NCBI GenBank assembly: GCA_016839625.1
Contig: JAEOTY010000113.1
Coordinates: forward strand, 1 to 32,060
Length of the DNA: 32,060 bases
Source: Candidatus Hodarchaeota archaeon
Lineage (GTDB): Archaea; Asgardarchaeota; Heimdallarchaeia; Hodarchaeales; Hodarchaeaceae
Reading direction: 5' to 3'
In this document: positions 9,271 through 18,146 of the stretch, one piece after another
How positions within the stretch are numbered: the stretch's first letter is position 1
Layout of the letters: each line of letters opens with the position of its first letter
Translations under genes and position numbers: made by a program
Notes under the pieces: model-generated
Told to the model about the DNA's origin: nothing
Seen by the model: the letters and a program-made list of their open reading frames with translations, nothing else
The model's database searches: none

Positions 9271-9546
9271 TCATTCTGTCCGCTCAAGCGCATTCAAATA
9301 CCATACAATGTTCTGTCTGGTTCCATTTTTGGTTGGTACAACTTTATATAATATTTTACTGTCCATACGCATTTGAGTGAGTACAAATGGTATCCGGTCA
9401 GCACAATCTTGATTGAACATACTTACTCGTTCGATGATTTCAACTGTAGATGCTTCGCCCAGGTCTTTTAAAACAACAGTAATCCATTTTTCTGTACCAG
9501 AAACATCTTCCTCTGAGTACAAACTAATTATCACCCATGTGAACAT
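9271..9546 (-). CDS. Small (91 aa) winged-helix-like hypothetical protein
   Basis: Sequence is consistent with a helix-turn-helix/wing: EASTVEIIERVSMFNQDCADRIPFVLTQMRMDSKILYKVVPTKNGTRQNIVWYL. Lies between two + genes and does not overlap them. Confidence 0.5.
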   Translation of the reverse strand: MFTWVIISLYSEEDVSGTEKWITVVLKDLGEASTVEIIERVSMFNQDCADRIPFVLTQMRMDSKILYKVVPTKNGTRQNIVWYLNALERTE

Positions 9547-9824
9547 TTTGATACTATCTACACCCGCTTTTAAAAAGAATTTGATCTGGATTTCAACTCT
9601 GAAGAATAATAGTTAATCCTTTAGAATTTTGATCTCACAATTCGTTTATGAATAGATATTATTTCAGAATAGATAATCTCGGAATCTTTATTTAGTTACA
9701 TAATTAATTACTGTTGGATTATTTTCATCACTACAAGGAAAAGCTTTTGAAATAGTGTTATTTGTAAACGTTTAATCATCATAATCTTAGTGATCAAATA
9801 AACCCGAAAAATGGAGATAGTAGT

Positions 9825-10379
9825 TTGTCGCAGGAAATCAAACACATCTTGAAGATTTTACTACTTGGTGATGGCGCTGTTGGAAAGACCTCGTTGATCT
9901 TGCGCTTCATTGAAAATAAGTTCAAAGAAGATTATTCAATGAGCTTGGGAGTTGACTTTTTAACCAAAACTGTAAGGTTTGTTGATGATCAAAATATTAC
10001 TAGGAATGTAGCTTTGCAGGTTTGGGATATTGCTGGGCAAGCACGACAGGTTTCATACTCTCATCTTTATTTAAAGGGTGCACTTGGCGCTTTTTATGTA
10101 TTCGATCTCACACGGCGAGAAACGCTCCTTCAGATGCAAGAAAGATGGCAAGCACAAGTATTAAAAGTATCTCCAAGATCCTTATCGATTCTAATCGGCA
10201 ATAAAGCGGATTTACGAAATGAACGAGCTTTAACCCAAGATGAGATTTCTAGAATCTCGCAGGCTATGCACGCCATTGATTATATTGAAACATCAGCTAA
10301 AACTGGCCAGAATGTCGATGAAGCATTTCAGACGCTGACAACCAGCATTTTAAAAGTCAAAGCGAAGAAATTCTTATGA
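9825..10379 (+). CDS. Rab/Ras-like small GTPase
   Basis: Complete G motifs: GDGAVGKTS (G1), LGVDF switch I region, WDIAGQ (G3), GNKADL (G4), ETSAKTG (G5). TTG start with an upstream GGAGAT. Confidence 0.93.
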   Translation: MSQEIKHILKILLLGDGAVGKTSLILRFIENKFKEDYSMSLGVDFLTKTVRFVDDQNITRNVALQVWDIAGQARQVSYSHLYLKGALGAFYVFDLTRRETLLQMQERWQAQVLKVSPRSLSILIGNKADLRNERALTQDEISRISQAMHAIDYIETSAKTGQNVDEAFQTLTTSILKVKAKKFL

Positions 10380-10392
10380 GGATTGGTGTAGA

Positions 10393-11166
10393 ATGTCGTT
10401 AGAACAGTTTAAAGCGATTAAAGCTTTTTTTATCTTTGAAAAAGAGACAGGAACCACATTATTTACACGATCTTTTGAAACTCAAGAACAAGAAACCAAA
10501 ACACCAGATGCACACCTAGTGGTGGCATTTTTAGCAGCGATTTTCTCTTTTGCAAAATCATCTTCATTAAGCGAACTTAGGGTTGTTGATATGACTGATT
10601 TACGATTCTCATTCATTGAAAGAGGTGGGTTAGTATTTGCTGCGCTAGCATCACCTCTCGTTAGCCCTTTGGATCTCCAGTTCAAATTAACCACCATAGG
10701 AAGTTTATTTTTAGAAGAATATGAATCTAAAATAAAGGAAATTCATTTTGTAGACACTGATGTTTTTGAATCGTTTGCAAATAAGGTTGATGAAGTTTTT
10801 ACTGGAGAAACTCGAGAAATGATGACAAGTTCAAAGAATGCAGCCCTTTTCTATCTAAAAAAATTAACCAAGGAGGACATTGGTGTGCGAGGAGCAATGA
10901 TTGTCTCTTTTACTGGAGATATCCTCATAGAATACAAAATGGACGTAAATCGTATGGCTGGCGCGATACGCATATTGAACGTTTCAACCTATATGAGGAA
11001 TCTAAGATATTTGGTTGTTTCTTCAGAAGCTACAAATTTAGTTGCCTATAAAATCAGTGAGGGACTCTTACTTTATGTTGATGGAGACCCCACATTTGGG
11101 TTAGAGAATCTTGTTGTGAAAGTCTCTGAAACTGTCAAACATGTAAAGGAAGTCATACCTCACTAA
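10393..11166 (+). CDS. Longin-like plus roadblock/LC7-like double-domain protein
   Basis: N-terminal AFFIFEKETGTTLFTRSF...LVVAFLAAIFSFAKSS...RFSFIERGGLVFAALASPL...LFLEEYESKI (longin-like). C-terminal VRGAMIVSFTGDILIEYKMDVNRMAGAIRILNVSTYMRNLRYLVVSSEATNLVAYKISEGLLLYV (roadblock-like). Confidence 0.65.
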   Translation: MSLEQFKAIKAFFIFEKETGTTLFTRSFETQEQETKTPDAHLVVAFLAAIFSFAKSSSLSELRVVDMTDLRFSFIERGGLVFAALASPLVSPLDLQFKLTTIGSLFLEEYESKIKEIHFVDTDVFESFANKVDEVFTGETREMMTSSKNAALFYLKKLTKEDIGVRGAMIVSFTGDILIEYKMDVNRMAGAIRILNVSTYMRNLRYLVVSSEATNLVAYKISEGLLLYVDGDPTFGLENLVVKVSETVKHVKEVIPH

Positions 11167-11286
11167 ATAGCATTAATATTAACAAAAATAATTTTGATGT
11201 TTCAATGACAAAAGTATTCTGGAGAGCGAATAATACTGAGATTTATCACAAGACTCAGATTAATTTTATATTTTTTCTTTACTGCG

Positions 11287-11964
11287 GTGTTATTCATTTC
11301 AGTATTTATCCCCGAAGGTATACTTGTTTACCTCATGATGCAAGGTTTAGATTTTCTCCCCTGGCTTACGATTGCTTTGATTATGCCAATCACATATTTA
11401 ATTTCTAGTATATTGTTTGGGGTCGTGCATTCTCAAATTATCTGTAAAATGTATTTACCAAAAATAAGACCAGGAAAATTTTTTCATGGTTCTGATGAAG
11501 CGCTACTATTTGCAGTAGCCATTGTGTCTCCAGGAATTTTCAAAAGTATGTTGAAAGCTTTCAGTTTCATACCACATTTGCATTCGATGTTCTTAGGTAA
11601 AGCTCTTTCACTTTATGGAATGATGGTTGGTAAAAATGTTTATCTTTCTTCAGGCACAATGATCGATTCTCATTTGGTAAGTATTGGAGATAATTGCTTT
11701 ATTGGCTTACGTGCAATCATTTCAGCACATGCGACCGAAAATCGCTACCTAACGATCGCTCCTGTTAGGATTGGAAAGAATGTTACAATAGGAGGAAATA
11801 CAATCATTGCCCCAGGGGCAGAAATTGGAGATAACTCCATAATAGGAGCCAACTCCCTGGTTAAGAAGGGACAGAAGATTCCTCCAAATAAAATTTATGG
11901 GGGAACTCCAGCTCGCTTTATCAGTGACAAAACCCCTGAAAAACAACCAGAAAATTCTGATTAA
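11287..11964 (+). CDS. Membrane-associated left-handed beta-helix acyltransferase-like protein
   Basis: Hydrophobic N-terminus and hexapeptide repeats (VRIGKNVTIGGNTIIAPGAEIGDNSIIGANSLV...YGGTPARFI). GTG start; the frame stays open a little further upstream, so the start is uncertain. Confidence 0.75.
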   Translation: MLFISVFIPEGILVYLMMQGLDFLPWLTIALIMPITYLISSILFGVVHSQIICKMYLPKIRPGKFFHGSDEALLFAVAIVSPGIFKSMLKAFSFIPHLHSMFLGKALSLYGMMVGKNVYLSSGTMIDSHLVSIGDNCFIGLRAIISAHATENRYLTIAPVRIGKNVTIGGNTIIAPGAEIGDNSIIGANSLVKKGQKIPPNKIYGGTPARFISDKTPEKQPENSD

Positions 11965-12008
11965 ACTTCTTATTTCTTTGTTAATATTGAGAATAGAAGG
12001 AAAAAACT

Positions 12009-12476
12009 TTGTTAAGTTTTCAGCTGGCAAAAAATGGAGATCTCCCTCAAATCGAATCTATTATCCAAGAAGCATATGAACCTATTAGTGACATATTATC
12101 AAGGCCCCCAGGTGCACTTGATAAAACAGCAGAAAAAATATTTCAAGCTTTCAGTAATAACCAACTTTATACGTTATATAATGAAAAACATGGCCTCGTT
12201 GGAACCTTTTCTCTTGCGCTTACAGAGAGTGAAACTGTAAAAATGTTTCATTTTGCCATTAAACCCCAATTTCAAGAACAAGGAGCAGGAAGTTGGGTTG
12301 TTAAGGAAGTTATTAAGATGATCAAACAACAAATGCCTAATGTAAGTGGAATTGAGCTTGAGATTTACTCTAAGATTCCGAGTCATTTAAATTTCTATAA
12401 TAAATTTGGTTTTATTCAAATTGGAAGAAAAGAGATTCGAGGAGAGAAGATTTTAATTCTTAAAAAGCAATTATAA
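12009..12476 (+). CDS. GNAT-family N-acetyltransferase
   Basis: KMFHFAIKPQFQEQGAGSWVVKEVIKMIKQ...IELEIYSKIPSHLNFYNKFGFIQIGRKEI; TTG start. Confidence 0.8.
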   Translation: MLSFQLAKNGDLPQIESIIQEAYEPISDILSRPPGALDKTAEKIFQAFSNNQLYTLYNEKHGLVGTFSLALTESETVKMFHFAIKPQFQEQGAGSWVVKEVIKMIKQQMPNVSGIELEIYSKIPSHLNFYNKFGFIQIGRKEIRGEKILILKKQL

Positions 12477-12628
12477 ACCTTAAAACTAAAACTATCTTTT
12501 TCCAAATCTAGCTTAATTGAATTAAATAATTGGGCAATTTCAATAATTTTCCAAAATAAATGAACATTATTATACTCAGATTAAATGAGTCTTTTAAGGA
12601 TCAATAAACCAAACTAGAGTGATTTTCT

Positions 12629-13711
12629 ATGGAAATAAAAAAGTTAGAAAGTATTAAAACCCTCCAAAAAGAACTTTCCGAAATAATTGGAGTCAGTGGT
12701 TATGAAACACCAGTAGTAAAATTTATTCAAAGCCAATTAGAGAACTTAGAAGTAGATAAAATGTGGGTTGACCCCCTTGGGTCCCTTTTAGTGGTTATCG
12801 AAGGTCAAGAAGGGAAAAATCGGATCATGCTTGATGCTCATACAGATGAAATCGGATTTATGGTTAGTTATGTGGAACCCAAGGGAGGATTTCTTCGTTT
12901 TGTGCCAATAGGCGGATGGGATACACGAATTCTTCTAGGTCAGGCAGTTAAAATTCTTACGGATGATGGGAAGGAATATCATGGCATCATTGGCTCGAAA
13001 CCCCCTCATCTTACAACAGAAAGCGAGAGAAAAAGCGTTGTTAAGATAAGTGACATGTACATTGATACTGGAATGTCTAGTGATGAGGTACAGGCTTGTG
13101 GAATTAGTATTGGCTGCGTTGGTACCCTTTATGATCCTTTTATAGAATTTCCTGGAACTATGATCAGAGGAAAAGCATTTGATGATAGAACTGGCATTAA
13201 TGTATTATTACACACAATAAAGGAGTTTGCAGCTAATCCTCCTTCTGATACCCTCTTATTCAGTTTTTCTTCTCAAGAAGAAGTTGGCGGTCGTGGTGCA
13301 GCACCAGCTGCATTTAGTTTGGATCCTACGATGGCTTTGGCACTTGAAAATACTACCGCGGCAGATGTGCCCTCTGTTAAAGATTCAGAATGTCCTACGT
13401 ATATTGGTAAAGGGCCTGCTATTTCTATTGCTGATAGAAGTATGCTTGCTCATCCTTTGGTGAATCGCAGGCTAATAGAAAACGCAAAATATGAGAAAAT
13501 CCCTTACCACATGAAAAAACCCATTTTTGGTGGGACAAATGCAGGTAGAATTCATCAAACACGAGGAGGTATTCCATCTTCAGTGGTTTCGGTTCCATGT
13601 CGTTATATTCACTCTCCCACATCCCTTCTCTCTCTAGAAGATATTTTTTACACTATACGATTAATTTCAGCGTTTATTCATAATCCAGCAAGAGTAAGCA
13701 TCGCTTTTTAG
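12629..13711 (+). CDS. M42-family aminopeptidase / FrvX-like
   Basis: LMLDAHTDEIGFMVSYVEPKGGFLRFVPIGGWD, GKAFDDRTGINVLL, SFSSQEEVGGRGAAPAAF, GGTNAGRIHQTRGGIPSSVVSVPCRYIHSP. Confidence 0.93.
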   Translation: MEIKKLESIKTLQKELSEIIGVSGYETPVVKFIQSQLENLEVDKMWVDPLGSLLVVIEGQEGKNRIMLDAHTDEIGFMVSYVEPKGGFLRFVPIGGWDTRILLGQAVKILTDDGKEYHGIIGSKPPHLTTESERKSVVKISDMYIDTGMSSDEVQACGISIGCVGTLYDPFIEFPGTMIRGKAFDDRTGINVLLHTIKEFAANPPSDTLLFSFSSQEEVGGRGAAPAAFSLDPTMALALENTTAADVPSVKDSECPTYIGKGPAISIADRSMLAHPLVNRRLIENAKYEKIPYHMKKPIFGGTNAGRIHQTRGGIPSSVVSVPCRYIHSPTSLLSLEDIFYTIRLISAFIHNPARVSIAF

Positions 13712-13820
13712 GAAATGATCCCTCTCCCTAAAGTCCTATTAATAGACGAGTATAAATACCCTTATATGTTGGTTTTTGAAGTAATGGCTAGATTAACACA
13801 TTTATCTGGGAGCAACCTGC

Positions 13821-16199
13821 ATGTCTAAGGATTCAGTGTTAGATGATCTCAAGAACCTTAAATCGAAGAATAATGACCTTAAATGGACTGCAATAAATCA
13901 TTTGAGTAAATATCTTCAATCTAATCCAACTGACTTTCGTTCTCGAATGATAATTAAATCACTAATGCCATTCACGAAGGATCCTGACGATAAAATTAGA
14001 GAAACCGTTTTAACAACCTTATTTAACACTATTTCGGAACCAGAATCATTAGAACCGCATATCTTTTCCGCATTATCAGATAAAAGCCCAGGAATACGCT
14101 CTCTAGCTCTTGAATGGCTTAGTAATCAAAAACATCGTGCTCTCAAGTCGCAAGCGATCAAAGCTTTGGAGGATCCTGGGGAGATCGTACGAAAAACTGC
14201 TTTAGAAATTGTAGTGGCACATCAAATTGAGGGAGTGGAACCACAATTACTGGGATTACTGAAGACTGAATCGGGCGGACTCCGTCGTAGAGTAATATAC
14301 GCTCTTGGAAAGCTAAAGACACCACAAGCTATTGGAACTCTTGTTGAAATAATGCGGAATCCTGACTATGATGATTGGACCCGAAATCAAGCTAGCTCTG
14401 CCCTAGATCACATGGGAGGACGAGAACTTGTCATACCATTCATTGAAAATCTTACTGACCCAAATGATTATGTTAGAGAGACAGCAGCAGCTTATCTAAA
14501 GAAAAATGAAGATGAAATCGTTTCAGTAGTTATGTCAAGTGGTAAGATTGATTTGATTGCGTTTCTTCAAAATGCAACAGACACTACAAAACAGGATTTT
14601 GCTCCTATTGTTGCCACTCTTACTAGTCGAATGTCTTTTGCAATAGAGGATTTACAATCAAGATTAATGAATAAAGATCAATTGAGTATCTCAGACCTTG
14701 CAGCGGACTTACAGTCCTCTGAGGTCGCTACAAAGATATTAACTGAGAAAATATTGTCTTTAAAGCTTTTTCCTTTAGATGAAGACACATTTATCACAGA
14801 AACAGGTCTGGAAAGGTTATTAACAACAATGTTGAGAGACAATCTCTCCATTCATATATCCACTCTTAAACAGGAAAATCCTTTCAAAAAAATACCCTCA
14901 GAAAACCTAGAGGAAATAATATCTTCAATCCCTATTAGCCAGCGAGTCAGCAAAGAACTTTTTTTGACCAAAGAAGTATATTCTAAGATTGCTAGCGATC
15001 TTGAAAATAAGGGACTTCTTAAACTACCAGAAATAGCAAATAATATCAATATATCTATTGATTTAATTAAAAATACATTGATTCCTGCTCTGAAACCTCA
15101 AGATGAAGGATGGTACAACTTTCAAAATGAGTATATAACTCGAAGATTCCTACAAATGGAAATTAATAAGCAGTTAAGCCAATATTACATTATTTCACTT
15201 GATAATTTTTTGAATCAAATAGGAAACCCAAAAATTGAACAGATGTTACTAAAGGAAATGATTGAAGAACAGTTTCAAGGAAAGTGGCTTGATGACATTA
15301 ATGTTTTTCTAGAATCATCAGAATTTCAAAAGCTTGAACGAGATTCATCAGGGATAGATGAATCACGAGTAAATCACCTACTTACACCTATTACCTTAGA
15401 TTTTCCACAGTTCTTACGAAGTTTACAAAAGATTCTAGATATCAAAACTTTTGAAACAAGTGATGGTCAGTTAATTTCTTTAGATCATCTACACCCTTTG
15501 CTTCAACAGAACATTATTGGGCAGGGCTTTCTTTCTATTCCTGAATTTCTAAAAAAATCAAAATTAGATAGATTTGCTGATTCAATTAAACCTGTTATTT
15601 TGAATTATATCACACAAGAATTCAGTGGAAGTACTACACCAGACATGAACTATTTCTTTACTGAAGATTTAATATCTAAGGTCGCTATGGAAGTTGAAGC
15701 TCAAACTCGTATCAATTTTAGCGTTTTGGCGTTCAAGTTAGATTTAGTCCCTGAAATCCTAGCAGTAATTGTTAAACAAGTACTATTTGTTAGAGGATTT
15801 ACCAATACAATTGGAGAGTTTATTACTGAAAAAGGCATTAATCAAGAAATCAAAGGAATTCTAGAATTCCGGCAAGAATTCACTCTCCAAGAGCTTCTAG
15901 AAATTCTTGAAATAGTAAAAGATAAGAAAAATGAAAAGATTGTCAGAGATTTAATTTCCGAAGATAGTGATTTATTAATCTCAGATGACAAAAACATCAT
16001 TATTACTCAGAAAGCCGCTCTCAATAAGGTCATTTATTATATACAACAACCAACTCAAAGAATGAAAGAGCTTGTCCCTTGGGAAGAAATCCGTCGGAAA
16101 ACAAACATTTCTAAAATCGATATCAGGATTATTTTAGATTCTTTGATTCAAAATAACCTCCTATCTGGAGCGATACAAGAACAGGGTTATCGACCATAG
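13821..16199 (+). CDS. HEAT-repeat protein with long C-terminal region of tandem winged-helix-like modules
   Basis: N-terminal about 245 aa of HEAT-like repeats (DKSPGIRSLALEWLSN, DPGEIVRKTALEIV, ESGGLRRRVIYALGKLKTPQAIGTLVEIM, DPNDYVRETAAAYL). C-terminal repeated helical/wing-like segments (IASDLENKGLLKLPEIANNINISIDLIKNTLIPALKPQDEGWYNFQNEYITRRFL). Confidence 0.7.
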   Translation: MSKDSVLDDLKNLKSKNNDLKWTAINHLSKYLQSNPTDFRSRMIIKSLMPFTKDPDDKIRETVLTTLFNTISEPESLEPHIFSALSDKSPGIRSLALEWLSNQKHRALKSQAIKALEDPGEIVRKTALEIVVAHQIEGVEPQLLGLLKTESGGLRRRVIYALGKLKTPQAIGTLVEIMRNPDYDDWTRNQASSALDHMGGRELVIPFIENLTDPNDYVRETAAAYLKKNEDEIVSVVMSSGKIDLIAFLQNATDTTKQDFAPIVATLTSRMSFAIEDLQSRLMNKDQLSISDLAADLQSSEVATKILTEKILSLKLFPLDEDTFITETGLERLLTTMLRDNLSIHISTLKQENPFKKIPSENLEEIISSIPISQRVSKELFLTKEVYSKIASDLENKGLLKLPEIANNINISIDLIKNTLIPALKPQDEGWYNFQNEYITRRFLQMEINKQLSQYYIISLDNFLNQIGNPKIEQMLLKEMIEEQFQGKWLDDINVFLESSEFQKLERDSSGIDESRVNHLLTPITLDFPQFLRSLQKILDIKTFETSDGQLISLDHLHPLLQQNIIGQGFLSIPEFLKKSKLDRFADSIKPVILNYITQEFSGSTTPDMNYFFTEDLISKVAMEVEAQTRINFSVLAFKLDLVPEILAVIVKQVLFVRGFTNTIGEFITEKGINQEIKGILEFRQEFTLQELLEILEIVKDKKNEKIVRDLISEDSDLLISDDKNIIITQKAALNKVIYYIQQPTQRMKELVPWEEIRRKTNISKIDIRIILDSLIQNNLLSGAIQEQGYRP

Positions 16200-16228
16200 T
16201 TAAGAGTGAGTGTAGGAAACTAAAAACA

Positions 16229-16936
16229 ATGAGTCAATCCCTACGAATAATTGTAGACCACCGAGAACCTCAACAAATAAAAAAGCGATTATTAAAACTT
16301 GAAATGAGGGTTGAAGAACAACAATTGGACATCGCTGATTACATTGTTTCAGACCAAGTAGCTTGTGAGCGAAAAACAGGAACAGATTTAACTGCATCAT
16401 TGACGGATAATCGCTTATTTGAACAAATAGACCGATTAATCGAAACATATGAACAACCAATTCTTATATTGGAAGACTTTCCCTCAGCTTTTGATAGAAC
16501 CGAGTGGAAAAAAAGGAAGAAACACATCTACGGGGCGTTAACTTACATTTTTTTACGACGTCAAGTACCAATCGTTCCAACATCACGGATGAGTGAAACA
16601 GCCATCGTGCTTAATCGTATAGCATCATGGGTTCAGGAAGATCATGACGATCCAATTATTGCCCGAAAATCACCAAAAAGCAGAGATCCGAGAGATAATC
16701 AGCTTTTTTTTCTTCAAGGGCTCCATAAAACAGGTCAGAAGAAAGCAGGGATATTACTCGATGCATATAAATCACCAATAAATGTAATGAACGCAATTCT
16801 TGATTCAAAAGTACTTTATACAAAAACAGGAAATCCAAAGGGAATAGAAGGGCCATTAACCCAAATCGAGGGATTCGGACCAAAATACTTGATAGAAAAT
16901 CAGAAATTGCTGAAAATACAGAAGAAAAACTCCTAA
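16229..16936 (+). CDS. XPF/ERCC4-family nuclease, short form without helicase, with helix-hairpin-helix region
   Basis: Nuclease motif ACERKTGTDLTASLTDNRLFEQIDRL (ERKxxxD) preceded by IIVDHREP; HhH-like LQGLHKTGQKKAGILLDAY and IEGFGPKYL. Confidence 0.9.
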   Translation: MSQSLRIIVDHREPQQIKKRLLKLEMRVEEQQLDIADYIVSDQVACERKTGTDLTASLTDNRLFEQIDRLIETYEQPILILEDFPSAFDRTEWKKRKKHIYGALTYIFLRRQVPIVPTSRMSETAIVLNRIASWVQEDHDDPIIARKSPKSRDPRDNQLFFLQGLHKTGQKKAGILLDAYKSPINVMNAILDSKVLYTKTGNPKGIEGPLTQIEGFGPKYLIENQKLLKIQKKNS

Positions 16937-16950
16937 TGAAGATTCTCATT

Positions 16951-17229
16951 TCATTTTCGGTTACTTTTATCTTTTTGAAGATCTTTACCTTGTGAAGAAC
17001 CAGATAAAAAAGCAGCCCATAAACTAGAATCTATTAATTCACAAAGAATACAACCAGGAGGAGAAACTCTTCGGCAATAAACCAACCAAGTACAATCAAG
17101 CTCACAATAGGGATGTGGAGTAGAAGTAAGCCTCTCCTTCGCCTTCTGCAATTCATTTAACAAAAAGCTTCGTAAGGAGGGTTCACTTGAGGCAGAGTTC
17201 GTAGAATAAAGAAATTTGTCGGAACCCAT
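16951..17229 (-). CDS. Small Cys-rich hypothetical protein (92 aa)
   Basis: Lies downstream of panB on the same strand; clustered cysteines HPYCELDCTWLVYCRRVSPPGCILCELI. Upstream minus-strand AAGGAGAT and a TATA-like CTTATATATG. Confidence 0.5.
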   Translation of the reverse strand: MGSDKFLYSTNSASSEPSLRSFLLNELQKAKERLTSTPHPYCELDCTWLVYCRRVSPPGCILCELIDSSLWAAFLSGSSQGKDLQKDKSNRK

Positions 17230-17339
17230 TCCTACTCATTTCATATTACCACCCTGATCTCCTTATAAACACTTCTATGATGCTTATAAAGCATATATAA
17301 GAGGGAGATACCCGAAAATGACGAAAATGACGAATTTCA

Positions 17340-18137
17340 TTAATCGTAGCTGTAACTTAGATCAGGAAAAATGTTCTCTCGCACTTCACGATTATATTCT
17401 TGCACTGCTTTCAAAATCTGTCCTTTTAAGTCCAAATATCTTTTAACAAATTTTGCTTTGAAATCAAAATAACCCAACATATCGTAAGTAACTAAAACTT
17501 GACCATCGCAATGAGGCCCTGCGCCAATACCAATGGTTGGAACAGATAGTGCTTCTGTGATTTCTTTCGCTACTTGCCAAGGGATAGCTTCTAATACAAG
17601 AGAAAATATCCCTGATTCTTCTAGTTGTTTAGCTTCTTCTAAAAGAAATTGGGCAGCTTCCTTGGTTTTACCTTGTACTTTAAAACCCCCAAATTTATGG
17701 AAAGATTGTGGAGTAAGCCCTAGATGACCCATAACAGGAATCCCTGCATCCAGTATTCCTTTGATTGCTGCACTTCGCTCACTTCCCCCTTCCAGCTTTA
17801 TTGCTTCTGCATTTCCGATTTGGACTAGTTTAATAGAATTACGAACGGCCTCCTCTGCAGAAACTTGAAAAGTTCCGAAAGGTAAATCACCTATGACCAT
17901 TGCTTGCTTCACACCCCGAGCTACAGCCTGGGTATGACGAATCGAATCCTCTAAAGTAACAGCCAATGTATTTGGATTTCCAAGAACAACCATACCCATT
18001 GTATCCCCAACAAGCAACATATCAGTTCCAGCTTCATCCAAAATCGACGCCATAACGAAATCGTATGCCGTGAGCATGGTAATCTTTTCCCCCTTTTTCA
18101 TCATGTCTAATATATCTAAAACCGTTTTCTTCTTCAT
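17340..18137 (-). CDS. panB: 3-methyl-2-oxobutanoate hydroxymethyltransferase (ketopantoate hydroxymethyltransferase)
   Basis: MLTAYDFVMASILDEAGTDMLLVGDTMGMVVLG, GDLPFGTFQVS, IKLEGG, GIPVMGHLGLTPQS, TIGIGAGPHCDGQVLV. Confidence 0.96.
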   Translation of the reverse strand: MKKKTVLDILDMMKKGEKITMLTAYDFVMASILDEAGTDMLLVGDTMGMVVLGNPNTLAVTLEDSIRHTQAVARGVKQAMVIGDLPFGTFQVSAEEAVRNSIKLVQIGNAEAIKLEGGSERSAAIKGILDAGIPVMGHLGLTPQSFHKFGGFKVQGKTKEAAQFLLEEAKQLEESGIFSLVLEAIPWQVAKEITEALSVPTIGIGAGPHCDGQVLVTYDMLGYFDFKAKFVKRYLDLKGQILKAVQEYNREVRENIFPDLSYSYD

Positions 18138-18146
18138 AGTTTCACC

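Noticed and set aside
9413-9616. 67-aa plus-strand ORF opposite the winged-helix-like gene
   Set aside because: The minus-strand ORF has a more protein-like pattern; only one of the two is likely coding.
11749-12240. Several 60-93 aa ORFs around the acyltransferase/GNAT junction
   Set aside because: Out-of-frame or antisense to better supported hexapeptide and GNAT genes.
16656-16949. 97-aa minus-strand ORF over the XPF 3' end
   Set aside because: Overlaps a strongly supported nuclease gene; low-complexity Ser/Leu-rich composition typical of shadow ORFs.
17313-17330. Tandem CGAAAATGA x2 just past the panB stop
   Set aside because: Only two copies of 9 bp in AT-rich DNA; too short to claim as a functional repeat.
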